Translations under genes and position numbers: made by a program
Notes under the pieces: model-generated
Seen by the model: the letters and a program-made list of their open reading frames with translations, nothing else
Databases searched by the model: none
Told to the model about the DNA's origin: nothing
In this document: piece after piece, positions 1-5,149 of the stretch
How the letters are laid out: the number at the start of each line of letters is the position of its first letter
Position numbering within the stretch: the first letter of the stretch is position 1
Origin: Prevotellaceae bacterium
Lineage (GTDB): Bacteria > Bacteroidota > Bacteroidia > Bacteroidales > UBA932
Direction of reading: 5' to 3'
NCBI GenBank assembly: GCA_031264875.1
Contig: JAISDK010000078.1
Location: forward strand, 1-6,421
DNA length: 6,421 bases

Positions 1-138
1 TGACCTCCGGCGAGGCGCGGAAGTGACTTCCGGCGAGGCGCGGAAGTGACTTCCGGCGAGGCGCGGAAGTGACTTCCGGCGAGGCGCGGAAGTGACTTCC
101 GGCGAGGCGCGGAAATAACCTCCGGCGAAGTGTGGAGG
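1..138. repeat. GC-rich tandem array, six 23-bp units, each a potential hairpin
   Basis: Six head-to-tail 23-bp units start at 1, 24, 47, 70, 93 and 116. Units 2-4 are identical, units 1 and 5 differ by one base each, and unit 6 is diverged. The array runs off the left edge, so the true copy number is unknown. Inside each unit, ACTTCCG and CGGAAGT (the last T belongs to the next unit) are inverted repeats around the 8-nt loop GCGAGGCG. Units 1 and 5 carry one C/A mismatch in the stem. Unit 6 has ACCTCCG and TGGAGGT, so a T-A pair has become C-G and the stem is kept. The period is not a multiple of three and each unit has a TGA on the plus strand, so plus-strand coding is unlikely. The units are much richer in G+C than the DNA around them. 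The function is unknown; it could be a REP/BIME-like or VNTR element. Confidence 0.93.
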
Positions 139-184
139 TTGTACGTCTCAAGACTAACACGTTGCACGTCTCAAGGCTATTGAA
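139..184. repeat. Two copies of a second 23-bp unit, in phase with the preceding array
   Basis: Positions 139-156 and 162-179 match at 16 of 18 bases (TTGyACGTCTCAAGrCTA) and start exactly 23 bp apart. The first copy begins directly after unit 6 of the GC-rich array, so the 23-bp spacing continues although the sequence is different. The first copy contains a small hairpin, GTCT-CA-AGAC, at 145-154. Similarity to the GC-rich unit itself is close to chance, so common ancestry is only a possibility. Confidence 0.75.
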
Positions 185-373
185 CCGTCCCACACAGAAC
201 AGTGGAATAATTTATATCATGCACGGCATAATTTTGAGTGCAATCGAAAACCTGTTTAGCCCGACAGAGCTATATTTGAGGCGAATGATGCGAAGCCATT
301 AATCCGAAAATATTATTCACTCATGTTACACAAATATGGCACATTATCTGCAGTCGCCTCAGTCGGCAAATGC

Positions 374-410
374 CTGAACTGTGATCCTTTTCAAAAGAAT
401 CACAGTTCAG
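374..410. repeat. Perfect 12-bp inverted repeat, terminator-like
   Basis: CTGAACTGTGAT (374-385) and ATCACAGTTCAG (399-410) are perfect complements around a 13-nt loop that itself contains CTTTT and AAAAG. On the plus strand the stem is followed by ATTTTCCC, so it could act as a weak rho-independent terminator for transcription coming from the left. The T-tract is short and no upstream gene is visible to be terminated. It may instead be part of a dispersed repeat. Confidence 0.6.
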
Positions 411-425
411 ATTTTCCCTGATCAC

Positions 426-568
426 GGGTGTATAATGAAAATCCTGTAAAGCTGCAAGTGAATAACAATTAATACTGTATCGTATCTGAGGGGAATTATG
501 AACTATGCTGCAATGCATTGCGAAATTGTCCTGAAGACAATTGAGATGCGGATTTTTGTTGTACACCC
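426..568. repeat. 143-bp segment bounded by imperfect 19-bp terminal inverted repeats
   Basis: GGGTGTATAATGAAAATCC at 426-444 matches the reverse complement of 550-568 (GGGTGTACAACAAAAATCC) at 16 of 19 positions. Between them lie the perfect 12-bp palindrome GCAATGCATTGC (510-521) and a 7-bp hairpin, AATTGTC/GACAATT (524-542). This is the general form of a small non-autonomous element such as a MITE. I see no clear target-site duplication and no transposase, so this reading is tentative. Confidence 0.4.
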
Positions 569-573
569 CCATT

Positions 574-627
574 CACAGATAATTTTATACGTTAATCTGT
601 GTTCATCAATTTAATCTGTGTCATCTG
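574..627. repeat. ATCTGTG-type short repeats
   Basis: TTAATCTGTGTTCATC at 592-607 recurs at 611-625 with one base deleted, a period of 19 bp. An inverted copy of the core, CACAGAT, lies at 574-580 and can pair with ATCTGTG at 595-601 over a 14-nt loop. Short ATCTGTG/CATCTG strings of this kind occur between genes in many bacterial genomes. Nothing here indicates a function. Confidence 0.6.
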
Positions 628-700
628 CATGCCTGATAAAAACGACATTTTGGAATATCCCCCTTCCGTAAAGCCCGTGCAACGTTTATACAAAAAAATG

Positions 701-708
701 TATCTTTG
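701..708 (+). promoter_or_regulatory. Bacteroidota-type -7 promoter element for the NigD-like gene
   Basis: TATCTTTG matches the Bacteroidota -7 consensus TAnnTTTG exactly. It sits 47 nt before the ATG at 756, which predicts a leader of about 40 nt that is A/T-rich, as is common in this phylum. No good TTTG -33 element is present at the expected distance; the region around 678-688 is only weakly similar. Confidence 0.55.
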
Positions 709-755
709 TCCCCGATTTAAATAAGTATAAATTTATTATTAAAAATAAAAGCAAT

Positions 756-1472
756 ATGGTAAAAACGCTTAAAATGATTGTTATTTGTATATTCGGTTCT
801 GCATTTATGTCTTCCTGTCTGAAAAATTCCGAAGCGCCTGCCTACACCGAATTATACTCCGTGATAAAGTCAAACACGGGGCTTACGTATTTTTCTTCCG
901 ATCAAGGAATTGACTTATATCCCGAAAATGGAATTTTCAATCCTCAATGGGGAAAGGCCGGAGACCGAATTTTAGTTGGATTTCACTACTATCCCTCCAC
1001 AGTCTCGGAAAACACTACAAAGATGAATATAACAGTCGAGAACCTGTATTTCGTTCAAACACTCGATTCTGCCCTTCCGTCCACAGTCGATACAGTAGGT
1101 TTCGGAGTGTTTTTTCATGACGACGATAACATTAAAAACGGTATCATCGCATGGGCTGCTCAAAATTACCTTACAGCCATATTTCTCTTAAAATATACCG
1201 ACCCGACAAAGCACATTGTCGGATTTATCGAAGAAGACGAGCTGTTCAGAAACGATACCCTTTTCCTGTCCTTATGGCATAACGCAAAAGAAGAAGGTAA
1301 AAGTCAGACGGCAAGGTCGCACATGGCATTGAACCTCTCCGGTTACAACAGTTACCTGTCTGCCAGAGATTCGACGGTAATTTCGATAAGATACGATGCC
1401 GAAAATCTGTATTCATCAACTGTCGACAAGCGTACCTGCAATGTAATTTACAGAAAAAAGTATAATAAATAA
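756..1472 (+). CDS. NigD-like lipoprotein
   Basis: The product is a 238-residue predicted lipoprotein. A basic start and hydrophobic stretch (residues 7-20) lead to MSSC, with Cys21 as the likely lipidated residue, so the mature protein should be membrane-anchored. Resemblance to the Bacteroidota NigD-like family is by pattern: after the lipid-anchor Cys, a segment containing DQGIDLYPENG (49-59) and GDRILVGFHY (69-78) resembles the small N-terminal beta domain, and LSLWHNAKEE (171-180) followed by beta-rich sequence ending in NVIYRKK (229-235) resembles the C-terminal domain. The family takes its name from a bacteriocin (nigrescin) locus of Prevotella, but its biochemical role is unknown. The ATG at 756 is preceded by an A-rich leader, and Met7 is an alternative start that would shorten the signal peptide too much. 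The gene stands alone, converges on the polyprenyl synthase gene and lies beside the repeat-rich region, so it is more likely accessory than core. Confidence 0.72.
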   Translation: MVKTLKMIVICIFGSAFMSSCLKNSEAPAYTELYSVIKSNTGLTYFSSDQGIDLYPENGIFNPQWGKAGDRILVGFHYYPSTVSENTTKMNITVENLYFVQTLDSALPSTVDTVGFGVFFHDDDNIKNGIIAWAAQNYLTAIFLLKYTDPTKHIVGFIEEDELFRNDTLFLSLWHNAKEEGKSQTARSHMALNLSGYNSYLSARDSTVISIRYDAENLYSSTVDKRTCNVIYRKKYNK

Positions 1473-1524
1473 TTAACAATGAACAATTAGTGCAATACAA
1501 TCTAATTGTTCATTGTTAATTATT
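1468..1524. terminator. Perfect 23-bp inverted repeat between convergent genes, possible bidirectional terminator
   Basis: Positions 1468-1490 and 1502-1524 are perfect reverse complements around an 11-nt loop. The left arm overlaps the TAA stop of the NigD-like gene (1470-1472), and the right arm ends 22 bp before the stop of the convergent polyprenyl synthase gene. The position suits termination from both sides. The stem is very AT-rich and no classic GC stem plus T-tract is present. The right arm runs into a 14-bp tandem pair, TTCATTGTTAATTA (1509-1522) and TTCATTGCTAATTG (1523-1536), so the structure may have been built from a dispersed AT-rich repeat. Confidence 0.65.
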
Positions 1525-1545
1525 CATTGCTAATTGCTAAAAAGG

Positions 1546-2601
1546 CTATTCGTTTCTCCTTACCGCATATCCGGCAAGATTTATTAATGACTGCTTTGCA
1601 TGAGAATCGTCAAGATCTGCAATCAGCCCGACTGCCTTTTCGACGTATTTCTCCGCCACAGAAGTTGCATAAGTCAGACCGTTGTTTTCGAGAACAAAAT
1701 CTCTGACCGTCGAAATATATTTCCGGTCAGTGGACGACTGTTTCACACATTTGAGAATTTTCTTTTGCCGCCCTGAATCAACCTGTTTCAGAGCATGAAT
1801 CAAAGGCAGAGTAATCTTGTTTTCAACCACGTCGTTACCTGTAGGTTTTCCGAGCAAGTTAGTTTTCTCGTAATCGAAAATGTCATCTCTAATCTGGAAT
1901 GCCATTCCGATATTTTCGCCAATTCGGTACATCGTTTCAGCAAGATGCACGGCTCCCGACGATTTGGCTCCGACTTCCATGGAAGCGCCAATCAGCACGG
2001 CTGTTTTTTTTCGAATGATTTCAAAATAAACCTCTTCGGTAGTGTCCAGTACAATAGATTTTTCTATCTGAATCATCTCTCCCACGCTCATTTCCACAAT
2101 AGGACGCGACATAATGCTCATGAAATCATACATCTCATATTCCGTAATCAGCATAAAAGCTTTTGCCATAAGGTAATCGCCGGCAAGTACGGCAATGCGC
2201 GACGTCCATTCGGCATTGACGGACTTGTCGCCTCTGCGCAGATCCGAACGGTCAACAACATCATCGTGCACAATAGAAGCAGTATGAACCATTTCGATAG
2301 CTGCCGTCCCGGCAAAGGTTTTATCGTTAAACGGTTCCGAAGGCGCTGAGGCCAAAGCCGAAAGAAAAACACAGACCGGTCTTATTCTTTTGCCCCTCTT
2401 GTCGAAAATATATTTCATCACTTCATTAAGTAAAGAAGAATCAGTGAATAAGCTTCTACGAAAAAATATTTCAAATTTATTTAAAGCATCTTTTACCTCC
2501 TCCGGGAAGGAGTTGTAAATATCGGGAGACACTTTACATGGAATCGGTTCGAGTCCTTTTGTATTTTCCTTCATTGTTTGAATTTGAATGATATCCGTCA
2601 T
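1546..2601 (-). CDS. Long-chain polyprenyl diphosphate synthase (trans-isoprenyl transferase)
   Basis: The product is a 351-residue cytosolic enzyme of the IspB/heptaprenyl synthase type. It adds isopentenyl diphosphate units to an allylic primer, giving the side chain of menaquinone. Family marks are in order: GKRIRP (70-75, substrate phosphate binding), the first Asp-rich motif DDVVD (113-117) followed by LRRG (121-124), KT (199-200), Gln236, the second Asp-rich motif DDIFD (239-243), and GKPTGND (251-257). The residue five before the first motif is a small Ala (108), which in this family goes with long products; the exact chain length cannot be read. The annotated ATG is preceded by A-rich sequence, and Met10 is a possible alternative. 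It lies 42 nt downstream of rimO on the same strand, so co-transcription is likely. The gene symbol is left blank because several paralogue names are used. Confidence 0.93.
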   Translation of the reverse strand: MTDIIQIQTMKENTKGLEPIPCKVSPDIYNSFPEEVKDALNKFEIFFRRSLFTDSSLLNEVMKYIFDKRGKRIRPVCVFLSALASAPSEPFNDKTFAGTAAIEMVHTASIVHDDVVDRSDLRRGDKSVNAEWTSRIAVLAGDYLMAKAFMLITEYEMYDFMSIMSRPIVEMSVGEMIQIEKSIVLDTTEEVYFEIIRKKTAVLIGASMEVGAKSSGAVHLAETMYRIGENIGMAFQIRDDIFDYEKTNLLGKPTGNDVVENKITLPLIHALKQVDSGRQKKILKCVKQSSTDRKYISTVRDFVLENNGLTYATSVAEKYVEKAVGLIADLDDSHAKQSLINLAGYAVRRNE

Positions 2602-2643
2602 TATTTTCTTTCAAAATAAGCCGCGAAATTAAACAAAATTTAA

Positions 2644-3960
2644 TCATTGTGATTCCGATATGCGTGCATACAGGTCATAATCGTCAGTATCAACAATTTT
2701 CACTTTCACAAAACTTCCCGGTCGAGGGTCTGTTCCCGTTTTATAAATCAATACATCCTGATCTATTTCGGGAGAATCGTATTCCGAGCGACCGGTAATG
2801 AAGCCGTTTTCAATTCCGTCGATAATAACCGTCATATACCGGTTTTGTTTGGCGAGATTCATCTCCCGCGATATTTTATTCTGTATCGACATGATTTCAT
2901 TCGCTCTTTCCATTTTTCTGCTGTTGCTTAGAGTATCCCGGAAATTAGCAGCTGAGTACGTGCCTTCTTCTTCCGAATATGGAAAAACGCCCAGCCGTTC
3001 AAAACGTACATCTTCAACAAATTGCTTCAACTCGTCGAACGCTTTTTCCGTTTCCCCCGGATGACCTGCCAGTATGGTAGTTCTCAATGCAATACCGGGT
3101 ATTTCCTTACGGATTCGCTCTATAAGACTGTATGTTTCAGCTTTGGTTATGCCGCGCCTCATCTTGCCGAGAACCCTGTCGCTGACATGCTGGAATGGAA
3201 TATCCAGATACTTGCATATCTTGGGATTGTCCCTGATCTCGCATATCAGGTCGTCGGGGAAAGAGGCCGGATAGGCATAATGCAACCGTATCCATTCAAT
3301 GCCCTGAACTTCCGACAGCTTCCTTAACAGTTCCGCAATTTTCCGCTTTTTATACAAGTCCAGTCCATAGTATGTTGAATCCTGAGCAATAACAAGCAGT
3401 TCCCTTACTCCGCCGCGCGCCAGTTTCTGCGCCTGAATCACGAGGTTTTCGATTGGTTCGGACACATGCCTTCCCCGTATAACCGGAATAGCGCAGTAAC
3501 TGCAATTTCGGTTACATCCTTCCGATATTTTCAGGTAAGCATAATGCGAAGGCGTAGTAACGATTCTGTCGCCAAGAAGCTCTTCCCTGAAATCGCCTCC
3601 CATGGCTTTGATTATGTCTTTCAGATTTTTCGCACCGAAAAAGTCATCAACTTCGGGAATTTCGTCTCGCAGTTCGTTTTTATACCGTTCCGCCAGACAT
3701 CCGAATACGAATAGTCGGTCGATTATACCTGCCTTTTTTGCACGGGCAAAATTCAAAATTGTATTAACTGATTCTTCCTTTGCGTCTCTGATAAATCCGC
3801 ATGTATTGATAATTACTGTTTTTGCTGATTCGTCGTTGGAATCGTGGATTACTTCAAAGTTATTTCCTGAAAGCTGGGCAATAAGATATTCCGAATCGAC
3901 AACATTTTTTGAACAGCCCAGCGTAACTATATTTATTCTGTTTTTATATTTATTTTTCAA
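2644..3960 (-). CDS. rimO: Ribosomal protein S12 methylthiotransferase RimO
   Basis: RimO is a radical-SAM enzyme that adds a methylthio group to a conserved aspartate of ribosomal protein S12. Numbered from the TTG at 3960, the protein has 438 residues, the usual size. The N-terminal domain carries three cluster cysteines: TLGCSKN (Cys16), INTCGF (Cys54) and FGCLAE (Cys88). The radical-SAM motif CNRNCSYC follows, with Cys149, 153 and 156. A C-terminal TRAM domain (about 374-435) contains SEYDSPEID and ends DDYDLYARI, which fits RimO rather than the tRNA enzyme MiaB. The frame is open up to an ATG at 4056, but that start and the next 22 codons lie inside a tRNA gene. The first candidate starts past the tRNA are GTG at 3978 and TTG at 3960. 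I prefer TTG: it is preceded by AGAAGG and sits just before the conserved INIVTLGCSKN strand. Its 28-nt spacing from the tRNA suggests co-transcription with it. Confidence 0.93.
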   Translation of the reverse strand: MKNKYKNRINIVTLGCSKNVVDSEYLIAQLSGNNFEVIHDSNDESAKTVIINTCGFIRDAKEESVNTILNFARAKKAGIIDRLFVFGCLAERYKNELRDEIPEVDDFFGAKNLKDIIKAMGGDFREELLGDRIVTTPSHYAYLKISEGCNRNCSYCAIPVIRGRHVSEPIENLVIQAQKLARGGVRELLVIAQDSTYYGLDLYKKRKIAELLRKLSEVQGIEWIRLHYAYPASFPDDLICEIRDNPKICKYLDIPFQHVSDRVLGKMRRGITKAETYSLIERIRKEIPGIALRTTILAGHPGETEKAFDELKQFVEDVRFERLGVFPYSEEEGTYSAANFRDTLSNSRKMERANEIMSIQNKISREMNLAKQNRYMTVIIDGIENGFITGRSEYDSPEIDQDVLIYKTGTDPRPGSFVKVKIVDTDDYDLYARISESQ

Positions 3961-3988
3961 TGTCCCTTCTATTTCCACATTGACTTTG

Positions 3989-4062
3989 TCGGGGTACTCC
4001 GACTCGAACGGAGGACCCCCTGCTCCCAAAGCAGGTGCGCTAGCCAACTGCGCCACACCCCG
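3989..4062 (-). tRNA. tRNA-Pro (anticodon UGG)
   Basis: A full cloverleaf of 74 nt can be drawn. The acceptor stem is CGGGGTG with TACCCCG (one G-T pair). The D arm is GCGC-AGTTGGCTA-GCGC. The anticodon arm is CCTGC-TTTGGGA-GCAGG, with TGG at positions 34-36. The variable loop is GGGTC, the T arm is CTCCG-TTCGAGT-CGGAG, and the discriminator base is A. CCA is not encoded (the next bases are CAAAG), so it must be added by the CCA enzyme. UGG reads proline codons. The gene lies upstream of rimO on the same strand. Confidence 0.98.
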
Positions 4063-4081
4063 AAATCACTAAATGCGGGCG

Positions 4082-4108
4082 CAAAGGTAATATTTTTTAT
4101 ATAACAAA
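4082..4108 (-). promoter_or_regulatory. Promoter of the tRNA-Pro/rimO unit
   Basis: On the minus strand TACCTTTG (4089-4082) matches the Bacteroidota -7 element TAnnTTTG exactly and lies 19 nt before the tRNA 5' end. A TTTG at 4108-4105 is 15 bp upstream of it, and a TTG at 4114-4112 is 22 bp upstream. The usual spacing lies between these, so the -33 element is uncertain. The region between is AT-rich. Transcription would start about 12 nt before the mature tRNA and probably continue into rimO and the polyprenyl synthase gene. Confidence 0.65.
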
Positions 4109-4183
4109 GCACAAGATAGGGGTAATATTTTTCACGGTTTTGTTCGACAGCATATAAAACTATTTGTTTCAAACGAATATGCT

Positions 4184-5008
4184 TCATTTATATGTCCTCA
4201 AAGTCATGACTATACTGATTCTGGAAAGGTTTTCAACATTATTTCCGCTAAGAATTTCCACCTTTTTGATAGACGCTGCCGTAATATTCAACGATACGCC
4301 TATCGACATATTTTTAATAAACATATAATCGGCGCCTACCGAAGTGGCGAACCCAAAATTGTCTTCCTGCAAATTATATGCGGTATTGTTGAAAATCAAA
4401 TCATTTGAATAATGAAAATAACCAAGAGTGAAATCGCAGGAGGCATAAAGTTTGTTATGCTTCGGGATAGAGCGTATCGATATTGCCGGCCCTATGAAAT
4501 GAATGCGTATATCGTCCTGACGATTACCAGCAAACCTGCGTTCGTCTATTTCGTACGATATATAGTCTGTTTTGTTGTCAGCGCCATAAGTTGAGTAGTT
4601 AACTCCTATTCCGATGTTTGGAGATACAAAAAATATAGCGTCGGCGCCGAAACGGGCGCCTGACTTCAGTGGTTTTCTATATTTCGACAGTTCTTCCGGT
4701 ATGTTTAGCGCCTCAGGAGCGATTATCTGTTCGATACCTCCATTCAAGCCTATTCGCCATCGCCGGTAATCGGAGTAAATGGCTCTAAGCTGTTTCTTTA
4801 CTTCTTTTTTATCGAAACTGGAAGAATCTATCTCCGCAATCTTTTTATGGAACATATCTTCAGGATTGATTTGCTCGATAAGTAAGGAATCGCGCTTCAT
4901 GTCAGCAGAATCGACTGTCTGCTGCAGATCACCGACACCTTCCCCGTCCTGAGCATTTAATCCCGACAGGCATAACAACATTAGTGTACTATAAATAAAA
5001 CGCCTCAT
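4184..5008 (-). CDS. Predicted outer-membrane beta-barrel protein, function unknown
   Basis: The product has 274 residues and I do not recognise a named family. It begins with a signal peptide (basic MRR, hydrophobic core 5-17) with likely cleavage after LNA (Ala19). A charged, probably helical periplasmic segment follows (about 27-84, ending in a KKEVKKQL-type stretch). From about residue 85 the sequence alternates polar and hydrophobic residues in short strands, with GLNGG, GARFGADAIFFV, IGIGVNYS, FGFATSVGADYMF and MSIGVSLNITA. The C-terminal strand ends in SRISIVMTLRTYK. This is the pattern of a small outer-membrane barrel, similar in form to the Bacteroidota porin-like beta-barrel domains. 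It lies between the secDF terminator and the tRNA promoter, so it is probably transcribed on its own. No clean terminator is visible downstream. Confidence 0.75.
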   Translation of the reverse strand: MRRFIYSTLMLLCLSGLNAQDGEGVGDLQQTVDSADMKRDSLLIEQINPEDMFHKKIAEIDSSSFDKKEVKKQLRAIYSDYRRWRIGLNGGIEQIIAPEALNIPEELSKYRKPLKSGARFGADAIFFVSPNIGIGVNYSTYGADNKTDYISYEIDERRFAGNRQDDIRIHFIGPAISIRSIPKHNKLYASCDFTLGYFHYSNDLIFNNTAYNLQEDNFGFATSVGADYMFIKNMSIGVSLNITAASIKKVEILSGNNVENLSRISIVMTLRTYK

Positions 5009-5089
5009 ATCAAATACAAATTGCCGAATCTTAACTGCAAAATATATGCCATTGTTTACAATCTTACATGAAAAATCAATCTATCCATG

Positions 5090-5130
5090 AAAAAATCGGG
5101 AAAGCACCTGTCAGTGTACTTTCCCGATTT
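5090..5130 (-). terminator. Rho-independent terminator of secDF
   Basis: AAATCGGGAAAG (5093-5104) and CTTTCCCGATTT (5119-5130) form a perfect 12-bp stem with a 14-nt loop. On the minus strand the stem ends in a run of six T (5095-5090). It starts 19 nt after the secDF stop, so it should end the secDF transcript and separate it from the beta-barrel gene. The opposite strand has A/T-rich flanks but no clear T-run directly after the stem. Confidence 0.9.
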
Positions 5131-5149
5131 GTATTTTAACCGGCAAATA

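Larger units (their letters stand above)
185..700. other. Non-coding stretch with repeats, no convincing gene
   Basis: This stretch has no reading frame with a plausible start, family signature or codon pattern. A minus-strand frame at 321-572 spans inverted repeats and looks spurious. A plus-strand frame from 158 to 421, broken by one TAG at 257-259, has no start codon and no recognised motif. What is visible is a set of repeats listed separately: an inverted repeat at 374-410, a segment with terminal inverted repeats at 426-568, and ATCTGTG-type repeats at 574-627. Positions 185-373 and 628-700 show nothing else I can identify. Confidence 0.6.

Noticed and set aside
1..115. Minus-strand open frame through the 23-bp array, giving a 23-residue periodic peptide
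   Set aside because: The unit happens to have no stop codon on that strand, so all three frames are open. This is a by-product of the repeat, with no start visible.
1..184. CRISPR array
   Set aside because: The repeats are directly adjacent with no unique spacers and there are no cas genes in view.
219..302. Short plus-strand ORF of 27 codons
   Set aside because: There is no ribosome-binding or promoter support and it overlaps another open frame. Length alone is not evidence.
321..572. Minus-strand 83-codon frame
   Set aside because: It spans two inverted-repeat structures, has no recognised motif and no promoter or start context. It is better explained as chance openness in repeat DNA.
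2602..2643. Internal promoter between rimO and the polyprenyl synthase gene
   Set aside because: TTATTTTG deviates from the consensus, and a start there would leave almost no leader. Co-transcription with rimO is simpler.
2644..4056. RimO starting at the ATG at 4056
   Set aside because: That start and the following codons lie inside a tRNA gene with a perfect cloverleaf, and the encoded residues have no counterpart in the family.
4150..4182. Terminator after the beta-barrel gene
   Set aside because: Only a weak AT hairpin (ATTTGTTT/AAACGAAT with a 1-nt loop) is present and it lacks a T-tract.
5038..5046. Promoter -7 element for the beta-barrel gene (TATATTTTG on the minus strand)
   Set aside because: It has one extra base compared with TAnnTTTG and no clear -33 element. 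It is possible but not strong enough to list.
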